This document shows, piece by piece, positions 1 to 10,860 of a stretch of DNA of 14,974 nucleotides (position 1 is its first letter; each line of letters begins with the position of its first letter). A program made the position numbers and the translations under genes. The DNA is from Geosiphon pyriformis (Eukaryota; Glomeromycota; Glomeromycetes; Archaeosporales; Geosiphonaceae), in assembly GCA_016748015.1 (NCBI GenBank), contig JAAOMT010000718.1, forward strand, positions 609,738 to 624,711. The letters are read 5' to 3'. The notes beneath the pieces were generated by a model. It searched no databases. It was not told the DNA's origin and saw nothing but the letters and a program-made list of their open reading frames with translations.

Positions 1-606
1 TTTTGTACTGGTGTCCTTCAAGAATGCTTGATTTCGGATAAACCGGAGGCTATTCAGACTTATCTTTCTCTATATCAGAGTCAACAGAATCCTCGGCTAA
101 TAAGCTTTCCGACATTATGGAACATTAAGCTTATTCTTGCGTATTATGAACATGCATCAAATCCAATGTCTGAAGAGGAAACCTTGATCCAGCCTGTTTT
201 TATCACCTCAATAAGACAACAAATGGATCAATTCTTTGAATCACTTTTCGAAAGGATCTCGGGAGCCTCATCTGAAGCGAGAATTGAAGAAGTCCCACTT
301 GTGCGCTTGTTACGTAATTACTTTCAAAAATTGAAATTTCCCACAGTTGAAGAATTAAAAGAAACTAAAGCATCCACAGAACTATTAACTCAACTGGCTA
401 ATTTCCTTGTGTATAATGATGTGCCAGAGCCAGGCACCTTACGAGTAATCTCCAATTTGATCCAAAATTCGAGAAGAAATATCGAAAATGATTCCTTGAT
501 GTCAGAGAATGATTTGTATATGGATAATTATATATTCAATATACTCTTGACTTTTTTACCCCATCTTTCCATAAAGACTATCCGCGCTATAGCACAACTA
601 CTATAA
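1..606 (+). CDS. 3' end of an unrecognised protein-coding gene (5' end outside window)
   Basis: The frame is open from base 1 to the TAA at 604-606, giving about 201 residues of C-terminal sequence. I do not recognise the protein. What can be seen is a soluble, probably all-helical sequence without long hydrophobic segments. It has acidic patches, regularly spaced Leu/Ile such as LVRLLRNYF and LLTQLANFLV, and a hydrophobic end (IAQLL). That pattern fits a helical-repeat or scaffold protein, but this is only an impression. There is no in-frame ATG near the start (the first residues read FCTGVLQECL), so the exon continues upstream of the window. The gene is tail-to-tail with RPS20, with 225 bp between the two stop codons. 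Codon use resembles the other host genes, and no lesion is visible. Confidence 0.75.
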   Translation, partial: FCTGVLQECLISDKPEAIQTYLSLYQSQQNPRLISFPTLWNIKLILAYYEHASNPMSEEETLIQPVFITSIRQQMDQFFESLFERISGASSEARIEEVPLVRLLRNYFQKLKFPTVEELKETKASTELLTQLANFLVYNDVPEPGTLRVISNLIQNSRRNIENDSLMSENDLYMDNYIFNILLTFLPHLSIKTIRAIAQLL

Positions 607-831
607 TGGAAAGTTAATCTCTTATATTCCAAGCAACTAGTCGGGTAATTTCATTTAGGTGTTATTCACATTATTTAATTGCTACTAGACCATTAGCTAG
701 CATATATCAGGTAAATGACTTACGAATCAATGGTCTAATTTATTATAATTTCAATTGCAATTTTAAATTTTTTTGCTTGGTGATGATATTTGCTTCTCTT
801 TTCATCCATTTTATATTATGAAGTTTCTATA
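607..831. other. Convergent intergenic spacer between the partial gene and RPS20
   Basis: This AT-rich 225-bp stretch must hold the 3' UTRs and cleavage sites of both flanking genes. I see no gene, RNA or repeat in it. The only recognisable signal is an AATAAA hexamer on the minus strand (739-744), listed separately. Confidence 0.6.
739..744 (-). terminator. Candidate poly(A) signal of RPS20
   Basis: The plus strand reads TTTATT, which is AATAAA on the minus strand, about 90 nt beyond the RPS20 stop codon. The position is sensible for 3'-end formation. However, fungal poly(A) signals are degenerate and the surroundings are AT-rich, so chance occurrence is quite possible. Confidence 0.35.
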
Positions 832-1423
832 TTAAGAAGCAATTGTTACTTCGACTTCGACACCGGGCTCTATGGAGATAGAAGTCTATTTTTCGAAAAA
901 TAAAGTTTCATGAATTTCTGTAGGTTTTGGTTTTAATGCTTCAAAAAAAATTGATATTAATGCATACAATTTGCTTCACAATCTCACTGGGGGAGTGCAA
1001 ATCAATCAATCGCTTATGAATTCTCATTTCGTAGCGATCCCAAGTCTTGGAACCCTCACCACATGGTGATTTACGGGTAGTTATGCGCAGCACCTTAGTC
1101 GGAAGACGAACTGGGCCTTTAACACGCAATTGCTTATCCTTGGCACGATGGATCAGATCTGCGCAAACTTTTTCGAGTGCCTTAACGTTGCGAGAAGTCA
1201 AGGTGATGCGAATTCGATGAACCTACAGAGGAAAAAATAAATAAGAAACCATTGAGGGTAGAAATATTTATCAAGTTCAATTCTAACAAACATATCAAGA
1301 GGAGTCAAGGAATAAACAAAATATCTGTTTATTAGGTGAGAAGGTTATTTGATCGATATATTCAAAGAGTACCTTTGGAGCTTCATCAACGAAGTCATCT
1401 TTGCCTTTAGCGACGTAACTCAT
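832..1423 (-). CDS. RPS20: 40S ribosomal protein S20 (uS10), three exons
   Basis: uS10 sits in the head of the 40S ribosomal subunit. Coding exons on the minus strand are 1423-1373, 1222-968 and 885-832. The introns are 1372-1223 (150 nt, GTACTC...GTAG) and 967-886 (82 nt, GTATGC...ATAG), both phase 0. The joined protein has 119 residues, the same as human RPS20. It starts [11 protein letters not shown]. The centre has the hallmark stretches [30 protein letters not shown] and IVKQI. The last exon gives [17 protein letters not shown]. Without the second intron the frame would stop eight codons after IVKQI and lose the conserved IEPGVEVEV end, so that intron is well supported. ATG 1423-1421 is the only in-frame ATG before the first donor. 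DHH1 lies upstream in the opposite direction. No coding lesion is seen. Confidence 0.96.
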
Positions 1424-2297
1424 GGTTTTTTTTCTAAGGAATTAATTAATAACTTTATTGTGGACGCCAGGGGAGACAGCGGTGACCAAAGGCTCAAATG
1501 AAAAAAATATTGGATCTCTCGTACAAGCGAAATCGATAAAAAAAATTCTATTTGTGACTTCCAATTTTATATTGGAAGCTAGATCATCTGGTATTAGAAT
1601 CTATAAGAATCATCATCACTAATCATTCCACCTATCATTTTTTTTATAATCCAAAGATAAGTTAAACTAATATGGCGTTGAACACACAGACACAAAATTT
1701 TTCACTGTTTGCTAAGCAATTGATTGATGCATCGCTGTCTCATAGAATCGATATAAACCCGACCAGATTAAGAAAAACGAAGCTTCCTGCACTAATTTTT
1801 TGTCTCCTTTGAAATTGATACCTTAAAAAAAACGTTTTTCTTCTAATTGAAAAAATCATCCCACCCACACAATCTTAAGTTAACCTTTGAGTGAAACTGT
1901 GTTGTATTACTTATCGTCGTTATCTCAAAAAAATAGACCACCCACTCAACCACGACGAAGACAAATTTTTCCTAAAAAAAAAAACCTTTGATAATAATAG
2001 TATTCCTATTGCCAACTAGTTATTCAACCTCAATAGAAACGATTCTTTACTGCTGAGAACTTTATTTTCTTGTATCCCCACGCAAACTTCCATCTCGTTC
2101 AGAACTAATTAAAAAGCAACAAAAGTACCTCCCTAATTTTCTTGGAGTATAAGTGGGCTATTCCTTCTCACTAGCTAAGCCTTTTTCAACACCACATTGA
2201 GAAATCACACGAAAGGGGCAAAACTGCCATTTGAACTTCCATTAACCCTAATTGCCACACCTCCTGTAATATAATTTCCGTTCGTCATACTGTTCAA
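1424..2297. promoter_or_regulatory. Shared divergent promoter region of RPS20 (-) and DHH1 (+)
   Basis: These 874 bp separate the two ATG codons and must carry both 5' UTRs and promoters. I find no gene and no tRNA inside. The sequence is AT-rich with poly-A/poly-T runs. CCCTAA occurs at 2130-2135, and AACCCTAA at 2244-2251, 46 bp before the DHH1 ATG. AACCCTAA equals the telomeric TTAGGG motif and is the type of site bound by Tbf1-like factors at ribosomal protein genes in some ascomycete yeasts. Use of these sites here is inference. Transcription start sites cannot be placed from the sequence. Confidence 0.55.
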
Positions 2298-4362
2298 ATG
2301 GCTAACAGTAATTCACATCAATATGTGCAAGGCTTGCAAGAGCATCAACAACTGCAACACTTAAAGTAAGTTTTTTTTGGCATTTCTGTTTGGTCGACTT
2401 TCTCGAGGATCGTGGGAATTTCCATTTAGGGTACTTGTGTAGGACCAAATTTATTTAGGGTCGAAATAAAATTTCTTCTAACCAAATCTTTTTGCCAAAA
2501 TTATTATAGACATGAGAATGATAGCTGGAAAAAAAATCTACGGCTTCCCCCTAAAGATAACCGGCCGCAAACTGAAGTAAGTGGCTTTATACCCTCTCAA
2601 CAAAGATATATAATAATCACTAAGTTTTTTAATATTCCTTTTTCTTTGAATCAATTCCATCGTCTACCAGGATGTCACTGCAACTAAGGGAAACGAATTT
2701 GAAGATTACTTTCTTAAACGGGAACTGCTTATGGGTATATTTGAGGCCGGATTTGAAAGACCATCACCTATTCAAGAAGAATCTATACCCATCGCACTAA
2801 CTGGTCGAGATATACTTGCAAGAGCCAAAAATGGCACCGGAAAAACCGCAGCTTTCGTAATTCCCGCTCTAGAGAAGATCGATGTAAAAAAATCAAAAAT
2901 TCAAGCATTATTGCTAGTTCCAACAAGAGAGCTCGCCCTGCAAACATCACAGGTCTGCAAAATGCTTGGAAAGCATATGGGAGTTCAGGTTATGGTGACC
3001 ACTGGAGGAACTACATTAAAGGACGATATTCTGCGTCTATCTGAAGACGTTCACATTGTTGTCGGTACACCGGGTCGTATCTTAGATCTTGCTGGAAAAG
3101 GCGTGGCCGATTTCAGTGGATGTCCGACATTTGTAATGGACGAAGCCGATAAATTATTGAGTCCCGAATTCTCGCCTATTGTCGAACAGTTGCTGACGTA
3201 TTTTCCGAAAGACCGGCAGATCATGTTATACAGTGCAACTTTTCCATTAATTGTAAAGAGCTTCAAAGTACGTCGAATTATTTTTGTCACTTCAATCAAG
3301 TTCAATAGCCGCCTACTTTTAATTTAACACTTTCAATTACTATACAGGACAAGTATCTTGTAAGGCCATATGAAATTAACTTAATGGACGAACTTACGCT
3401 TCGTGGGGTCACTCAATATTACGCATTCGTTGAGGAACGGCAAAAAGTACATTGTCTAAATACATTATTCTCAAAGGTATTTTAGATTTTCGTTGCTTAA
3501 AGTTCAATAGGTCGATTATTTCTATGCAATATTTGCTAAACAGAGGTTTCATATTTTCAGCTCCAAATAAATCAATCAATAATTTTCTGCAATTCGACAA
3601 ATCGTGTCGAATTACTTGCCAAAAAGATAACTGAACTCGGTTACTCATGTTTTTATAGTCATGCCAAGATGTTGCAGAGCCATCGTAATCGCGTGTTCCA
3701 TGATTTCAGAAACGGTGTTTGTCGTAATTTGGTCTGTTCTGGTAAGCTAAATTTATCTATTTAGATGGCTTATTGTTTTATACGCATTTTCGTTAATCAT
3801 CCTATTAAAATCATTCCCATTAATTTATGTAATAGATCTTTTGACCCGCGGTATCGATATTCAAGCCGTCAATGTTGTCATCAATTTTGATTTCCCTAAA
3901 AATGCCGAAACATACCTTCACCGTATTGGTCGGTCCGGTCGATTCGGTCATCTTGGGCTCGCAATTAATCTTATTACATACGAAGATAGATTCAATCTTT
4001 ACAAAATCGAACAAGAGCTTGGCACTGAAATCCAACCTATCCCTCCAGTCATTGATAAACGCTTGTATGTTGCCCCAAGCTCTCTTGATGAAGCCCAACA
4101 TCATCAACATTATCAAAATCAAAATCAACATCAGCAACATCAGCAACATCAGCAACATCAACAACATCAACAACATCAACAAATTCAACATCAACAAATC
4201 CAACATCAACAAATCCAACATCAGCATCAGCATCAGCATCAACAGATTCAGCAGAATAATCAACCAAGCCGCAACCAAAATTCGCGTCATCCCGTTGGCG
4301 GTGTAGTTAGAAACCCTAATGCTGGACGTTCAGGTGGATTAGGTGTCAAGGCTGCCTCTTAA
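2298..4362 (+). CDS. DHH1: ATP-dependent DEAD-box RNA helicase Dhh1/DDX6, six exons
   Basis: Dhh1/DDX6 binds mRNA with decapping factors, represses translation and builds P-bodies in the cytoplasm. Coding exons are 2298-2365, 2510-2576, 2671-3267, 3348-3476, 3561-3741 and 3836-4362. The introns are 144, 94, 80, 84 and 94 nt, all GT-AG. The product has 522 residues. Visible motifs are the Q motif (Gln80), motif I AKNGTGKT (97-104), PTREL (129-133), TPGR (178-181), DEAD (202-205), SAT (233-235), IIFCN, TRGID (351-355) and HRIGRSGR (376-383). The stretch [20 protein letters not shown] and the end of domain 2 ([21 protein letters not shown]) are diagnostic of the DDX6 branch rather than eIF4A. 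A Gln/His-rich tail follows (about residues 435-491). ATG 2298 is chosen because it reads in frame through a perfect GTAAGT donor and no earlier conserved sequence is expected. All catalytic motifs are intact. Confidence 0.96.
4096..4266 (+). repeat. CAA/CAT/CAG repeat encoding the Gln/His tail of DHH1
   Basis: This in-frame low-complexity tract has three blocks. The first is Gln-Gln-His triplets (9-nt units CAGCAACAT / CAACAACAT). The second is three 15-nt units encoding Gln-His-Gln-Gln-Ile. The third is a run of CATCAG encoding His-Gln. The mixed CAA/CAG codons and the nested unit sizes suggest stepwise slippage. Gln-rich tails are known in yeast Dhh1, where such regions promote condensate formation. 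A His-rich version might make this pH sensitive, which is inference. Confidence 0.9.
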
Positions 4363-4444
4363 CCAATCAAATTCAAATATGTTGGATGAAATACGGCTCT
4401 AGTTTAACTAGCAAAAATTATAATTCAATTCTTAAACTGAAAAT

Positions 4445-4450
4445 AATAAA
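4445..4450 (+). terminator. Candidate poly(A) signal of DHH1
   Basis: AATAAA lies about 83 nt after the DHH1 stop codon, inside an A-rich stretch and followed by T-rich sequence. The position and downstream context suit a 3'-end signal. No cleavage site can be shown from sequence alone. Confidence 0.4.
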
Positions 4451-5459
4451 AATCAATTTTAGAATCAAGAACTTTTCCATTGCAAAACTTTTTATTCGTC
4501 TTTTTCTTATAATTTTTTGCTTCGCTTTTTCCGAGTAAAAGCAAAAACTTGTAGATTTATTTTTCCCTTTCCCATCATTTTTTCATTCATCACTCAATAC
4601 TGCAAATCCAAGCACCATAACAAAGAACATTTATACAATTCAGCTTCTTGGGTTACGTGAATTTCGTTATATGGGACTTCTCATTTGTTTGTATCTAATG
4701 TAATTTTTTTTTACCTCCCTTTTCTGTTCCGTCAGCCCTTTTCTCCTGTTCTTTTCAAGGATCTGAATTTTCCTTCATATCAGATCGTAATGTGAGGGAT
4801 TCTGAAGCTTCCAAACGATGGCATATCTCCAACTTCTCTTGGTTACAACATATGTATAAAAAATTAAAATCCCTATCATTATTCCTTATACCTCTTTCCT
4901 CATTTCCATTTGTAGCAGTTATCTTTTGTGGTTCCGAGCATTAAGAATCTATAACTTAAAGAGACTCAACTTGAACTTAGACACCTTATGTTTACATCAG
5001 TGAGACTCCAGACTTTTATGAAATTGGGTAATTGTCCGTTCCCCAATACAAATAGTTGTAGAGATCATAACCTATTCGATCATTACCTTTTTCTTTCCCT
5101 CTCAAAATTACATACAACTTGAATAAGTTTATTGTTTTAATCTCGCACTCCTTACTCTCCATAACAAGTTTCCCTCCTACTGTCACAATCCCTTTTCAAC
5201 CTGTCTCTTTACTCTTCACTCTTCGTTCGTAAGATACTTGGTCATTATGTTTATAAAGTGAATATCCGTTGTGCTAGCCGGCTTATTTTATAAACTGTAC
5301 ACAATCTTGTTTTATTAATCCGCATGGTGGGTTAGATGTATCCTGAAAGAAATGGCTGTAGTCGCTCATTCATGTCAAATTAGTCAGCACACCATTTTCA
5401 ATTCCGGATGAGCTCCCCTAAACTTTTTATTCGCGTTCTAATAAAAAGACATCTCGGCC

Positions 5460-5465
5460 TTTATT
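5460..5465 (-). terminator. Candidate poly(A) signal of the peroxisomal reductase gene
   Basis: TTTATT on the plus strand is AATAAA on the minus strand, about 70 nt beyond the stop at 5536-5534. A second pair of hexamers (AATAAA 5440-5445 on plus, AATAAA 5431-5426 on minus) sits in the nearby AT hairpin, so the exact signal is ambiguous. Confidence 0.35.
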
Positions 5466-5533
5466 TAAGGTGTGAAACGTATCGTTATGACGATGAAAAT
5501 ATTTCAGGCCATGGTGTTTCTTTTGAGAGTATT

Positions 5534-7156
<1,623 letters not shown>

Positions 7157-8159
7157 GATCAAAAATTCGAGATGCAAAAGTTTCTCAAAACAGTGATTGT
7201 GTATCAACTTATATGAAAAATGAAATCATAATGAGATATCTATGCATTGATCCCACCGGCCTGAATTTTGATTTTTCCCAATTTTGATATAATGATACGG
7301 TTTTTTTATTAGCGTAAGTGCGTACATTGAAACTTTAAATTTTTGTCATTTAAATTTATGAAGATATTTTGGAATTCATATTCTATAAAAATGTTTGACT
7401 TGAGCTAAAAATATACTCTTCCTCAACAATAATAAATAGACATTTTTAGTATTAGTATTGATTTTAGAAATACAATGTTTAACTCTAGCTAAACTAAATA
7501 GAGTAAAAATAATAAAATCGTTTAACAGCTAGAATAATACTAACAATATAAGGTTAAAGGGATTGTGCGAAGAAAGTATTATGGGAAAGTTAGCAAAATA
7601 AATTCGCGTGCGAAAATAAGACGCGTGAAAGTATGCCATTTTCTCACTTGAACAAATGGGCATTTTTTATTAAATTCGCCAAAATGCCCCCTTTTTACCT
7701 AAAGTTTGATTATAACAAAACATTTAATTATCTCTTTTTTAACCTCAATTGGTTTGTTTATTTAATAAAATAAGTTTATATTTTTCAAAGATTAAAACAT
7801 TATTATTGAAATAAAATAAATAATCAAAATTCATATATATACAGTATGTAAAAAAAATTTGAAGGTGAATTTTTTATTTTAATACAATGATAATTATTCA
7901 AATTAAATAAATTTAAATATACATTCTTTATTTAAAAATGCTTTTTAAAAATGTAAAAAAATGCTCAAAGATATTCAATTATAAAAATTTAAATTTTAAT
8001 AATATGAACTTTTTGTAATTGACTTTTAAAAATATAAAAAATTTTAATAAATAATCTTAAGTAAATTTATTTTTAAATGTTAAAATATTTGATTCTTATA
8101 AAAACCTGAATGCTAAAATCAAAAAAACTAATACTTTAAAAAAGTATTATATTTGATAA
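7157..8159. other. AT-rich spacer holding the promoter of the reductase gene
   Basis: About 1 kb separates the reductase ATG from the retrotransposon. The first part presumably contains the reductase promoter, but no specific element can be named. From about 7700 to 8160 the sequence is extremely AT-rich and has no usable reading frame. The one ordered structure seen is a perfect 9-bp inverted repeat: GGGCATTTT 7658-7666 pairs with AAAATGCCC 7681-7689. Confidence 0.6.
7658..7689. repeat. 9-bp perfect inverted repeat with 14-nt loop
   Basis: GGGCATTTT (7658-7666) and AAAATGCCC (7681-7689) form a hairpin in an otherwise AT-rich stretch about 500 bp upstream of the reductase ATG. It has no adjoining gene end and no T-run typical of a terminator. 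It could be a remnant of a small inverted-repeat transposon, but I see no matching target duplication. Confidence 0.5.
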
Positions 8160-8174
8160 AAAATTTTTTTTTCA

Positions 8175-10182
8175 GTGAAACTTCTTTCTTTCCTTCGTCC
8201 CAAATTCTTAAAAAAGAGTCAAAATTTTGAAAGAAGTTTTTCTGTTTTTTATATACTGTCTTCCACTATTTCACAAGAAACAAACCCTTTCGTTGTCAGT
8301 CCAGCTGCCACTATAAGTGGCTCTAGTGTTAAAAGAAGGTCAGCCAGAGTTTCGACCACTGGTTCGGTTGGTGGTGGTTCAGGTCATAAATTTAAGAAAC
8401 CTCCTGGTGGTGCTAAGCTCTCAAATAGTGGTACAACTCTCGAACGTGGTGGGTCTGGTTGTATGGTCGGGCAGTTTAATGGCATGGATACTGATGGAGA
8501 AGTTTCTGAAGGTGAAGAAGTACCTGATTCCAAGATAAATACGTTTTAAGCCAAGCATTTCAATAATGGTGTGATTGTTGGCTCCTCTCTCAGCTCTATT
8601 AATTATGACATGGAGAAAGAAGAGAAAGTTTCCCTTCCCCCTCATAAGTCTTTTTCTTTGGATAAGGTGTGGGTGGATCCCAAAATCATTAAAACTCAAG
8701 TGGAAGTGGCCGTGAAAAAATTATTTACTTTGGACATTAATCTTTTGGCTGTAGAAAAAAAATCAGCAATGGCCAAAACTCAGGTTATAAGGAAATTATT
8801 TTCAGAAATCAATGGTTTTGGGGGGGGCCACTACCCTCTCAAAATTTGAAGGGATCATCCGATCTACATTTACTTCATCTGAAAGCATGGAAAAGGCCAT
8901 GTCATTGGCCAGAGGAAATAACATCGTAGTAAACAGTGATCTTAAGAAACAAGGAGTTCACTCAGATCAGGCCATAGTCATCAAGGAAATTCCCATGAAT
9001 ACGTCAAAAGAAATGATTGTCACCACAGTATCTGAATTTGGTCAAGTGGTGTCAATCCGATTGTAACTCATTGGGCTGTGGCAGAAGGCTGTGGTGGAGT
9101 TTGCCGAATCAAGTCAGGCAGATCAGTTGGCTGCTAAGTAGTCATTCTTAATCAGGAAAGATTCAGTGCATGTGGCCAAAGCTGTAGAAGATCATAAGAC
9201 ATGGGCATCTAGAGATTAGTATAAGGCGCTTTTGTTTATTTTGCCAGTAGAAACAACAGCTCATGATCTTGGTGATCTTCTGGCAGATGCTGGTGGAAAA
9301 ACTTGTATCATAAATCGATTATTGAACACTGGTAATAGAGTTTGTTGTGCTGTTGTTTGTTTTGAAAATGACAAAGCATTGGAGTCTGTATTTTGTACAA
9401 AGCCTATTTTTGGTGGGGTGAAACTTTCTTGGGTTAGATTAGACCTGATTTGGTGTGATAGGTGTGGGAAACTTGGTTATTCAGTTTTAGAGTGTGATGA
9501 TGAGAGTATTTCCGTTCCCAAGCCTCTGAAACCATTTATAAAGTGGGTCGCTTCAGATGAGAATCGCCTCCAACTAGCCAAGTTGTACGCGAAAAAGAGT
9601 GTTCCCATTTCTTGCCCAGCTGCCTTTGGCGGTAAATCATGGGCTCAGGTCATTTCTTCTGTGTTTGTGTCTTCTGGTCTTTTTACTGGCTCGGGTTTGA
9701 GTCTCTTTTTCTCTAATGGTCCAGGCTCTGGTAGTTTGCCTCCTCCTACTTTCGCTCTTGACTCTGCTTTGGATGGACAATTGTTGTTTTTGGAATGATC
9801 TTTGGGGCTCCTGTTAGACCAAGTGTCATGTACAATAAAACGATTAGATAGTGCCAAGTTGGTGCCTTTGGCACCTGTTTCGGATGAATTCCTTACTGTG
9901 TCTGACTCTTAATCTCTTGCTTTGGTTCTGTCTGTGGTTGCATTTTCGAATTCCCTTTCTGATATGGTCTTGGATGATCCTGATGGTCTTTCTGATACTC
10001 CCCTTTCCACTGCTACTGACAGTCTGATTCTTGGTGTAAGCAGCTCTAAAGTCCTAACTTCCAAGTTGGGCGGTCTCGAATCTAAATTTGTAGCTCTGGA
10101 GGTGTCGGTGAATTCCATTTTGGTGAGATTAGATCAGTTGTTTGCTGGCTTGGTGTCATCATTGTCTCTCAATCCTCAATGA
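8175..10182 (+). pseudogene. Retrotransposon ORF1 (gag-like, zinc-knuckle protein), broken
   Basis: LINE ORF1 proteins bind element RNA and act as nucleic-acid chaperones. The frame runs from about 8175, shifts by one base at a run of eight G (8820-8827), and then stays in one frame to the TGA at 10180-10182. In-frame stops are TAA 8547, TAA 9064, TAG 9139, TAG 9217, TGA 9796 and TAA 9910. Continuity across them is clear because the amino-acid style continues without a gap. A zinc knuckle is seen at 9454-9495 as C-x2-C-x4-Tyr-x4-C, with Tyr where His is expected. The middle part (9232 onward) may be an RNA-binding fold before the knuckle. The end is Ser/Leu/Pro-rich with a short helical region. 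No in-frame ATG exists near the 5' end; the first is at about 8463. Confidence 0.85.
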
Positions 10183-10860
10183 CCAGTTTTGTGTAGAAAA
10201 TAGCTACATGCAATGTTAAAGAGATGAACAATCCTGCTAAGCAAGCCAACATTATTTGTTGGCATATGAGCATGAACAATATGGTTTCAATAGTTACAGA
10301 AACAAAGTTGAAAAGTAAAGTTCATCTGTGGATTGCTAATAGGTTTGCTGGTATTCGAGTTTTCATTTCTGATTTGGATTCGGGTCATCTTGGTTTAGGT
10401 GTGGCTATTGTTATGGATACTGCTTTGGCCAGACATATATGTAAAGTCTCCGAAGTCTCTGGCCATCTTCTTTCTGTCAGGTTACTTTTTAAGAATAAAC
10501 TCTTGGTTTCTATTTTGGGTCTGTATGTTGGCGCGTCGGCTTTGGTGCATTTCTCTTAGGCTGATGATGTGAATGCTTTGATTGCTAGGGCTGTAAATGA
10601 ATCCTCCTTCGTAGTCTTGGGTGGTGACTTCAATGAAGATGGTTTGCATAAAAGTGCCAGTTTCAAAAAATGTAGTAGCTTGGGTCTGGTCAACTCTCTT
10701 GTCGGTAGTCAGTTTTTAAAGGTTCCAACATGGAGTAATTCCCGAGGTGTAACAAAGACAATTGATTATCTTTTTGTGTCTCCCAGCTTGATCAATGCTA
10801 TTGTGGGTTGTGATATTCTGGATGTGGTTGATTTCTTTGATACTGACCACTGAGCCATCT
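10179..10860 (+). other. APE-type endonuclease domain of ORF2 (decayed)
   Basis: The domain belongs to the exonuclease-endonuclease-phosphatase fold. Motifs in order are ATCNV near 10209 (metal-site Asn), TETKL at 10296-10310 with Glu 10299, GGDFNED with Asp 10626 and Asn 10632, KTIDYLFVS near 10760, and TDH with His 10848-10850. All named catalytic residues are present, so this part is better preserved than the reverse transcriptase, but three stops (10194, 10557, 10851) interrupt it. Confidence 0.85.

Larger units (their letters stand above)
4363..5533. other. Convergent intergenic spacer between DHH1 and the peroxisomal reductase
   Basis: These 1171 bp contain the 3' UTRs of both flanking genes. 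I found no convincing exon, tRNA A/B box pair or transposon. The sequence is T/C-rich in places. The 14-mer AAACTTTTTATTCG occurs at 4485-4498 and again at 5420-5433. At the second site it lies in a small hairpin: CTTTTTAT 5423-5430 pairs with ATAAAAAG 5441-5448. Confidence 0.6.

Noticed and set aside
941-1201. RPS20 as a truncated pseudogene
   Set aside because: Exons 1373-1423 and 832-885 restore a complete 119-residue uS10 with canonical splice sites.
2731-3327. DHH1 starting at ATG 2731
   Set aside because: Conserved DDX6 sequence ([20 protein letters not shown]) lies in frame before this ATG, and upstream exons continue it.
3820-4290. Long minus-strand open frame with Leu-Met repeats opposite DHH1 exon 6
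   Set aside because: It is the antisense reading of the CAA/CAT repeat, where stops are absent by composition. The plus strand carries conserved helicase sequence.
4363-5533. tRNA or other small RNA gene in the spacers
   Set aside because: I found no paired A and B box, no cloverleaf and no T-run terminator in a suitable position.
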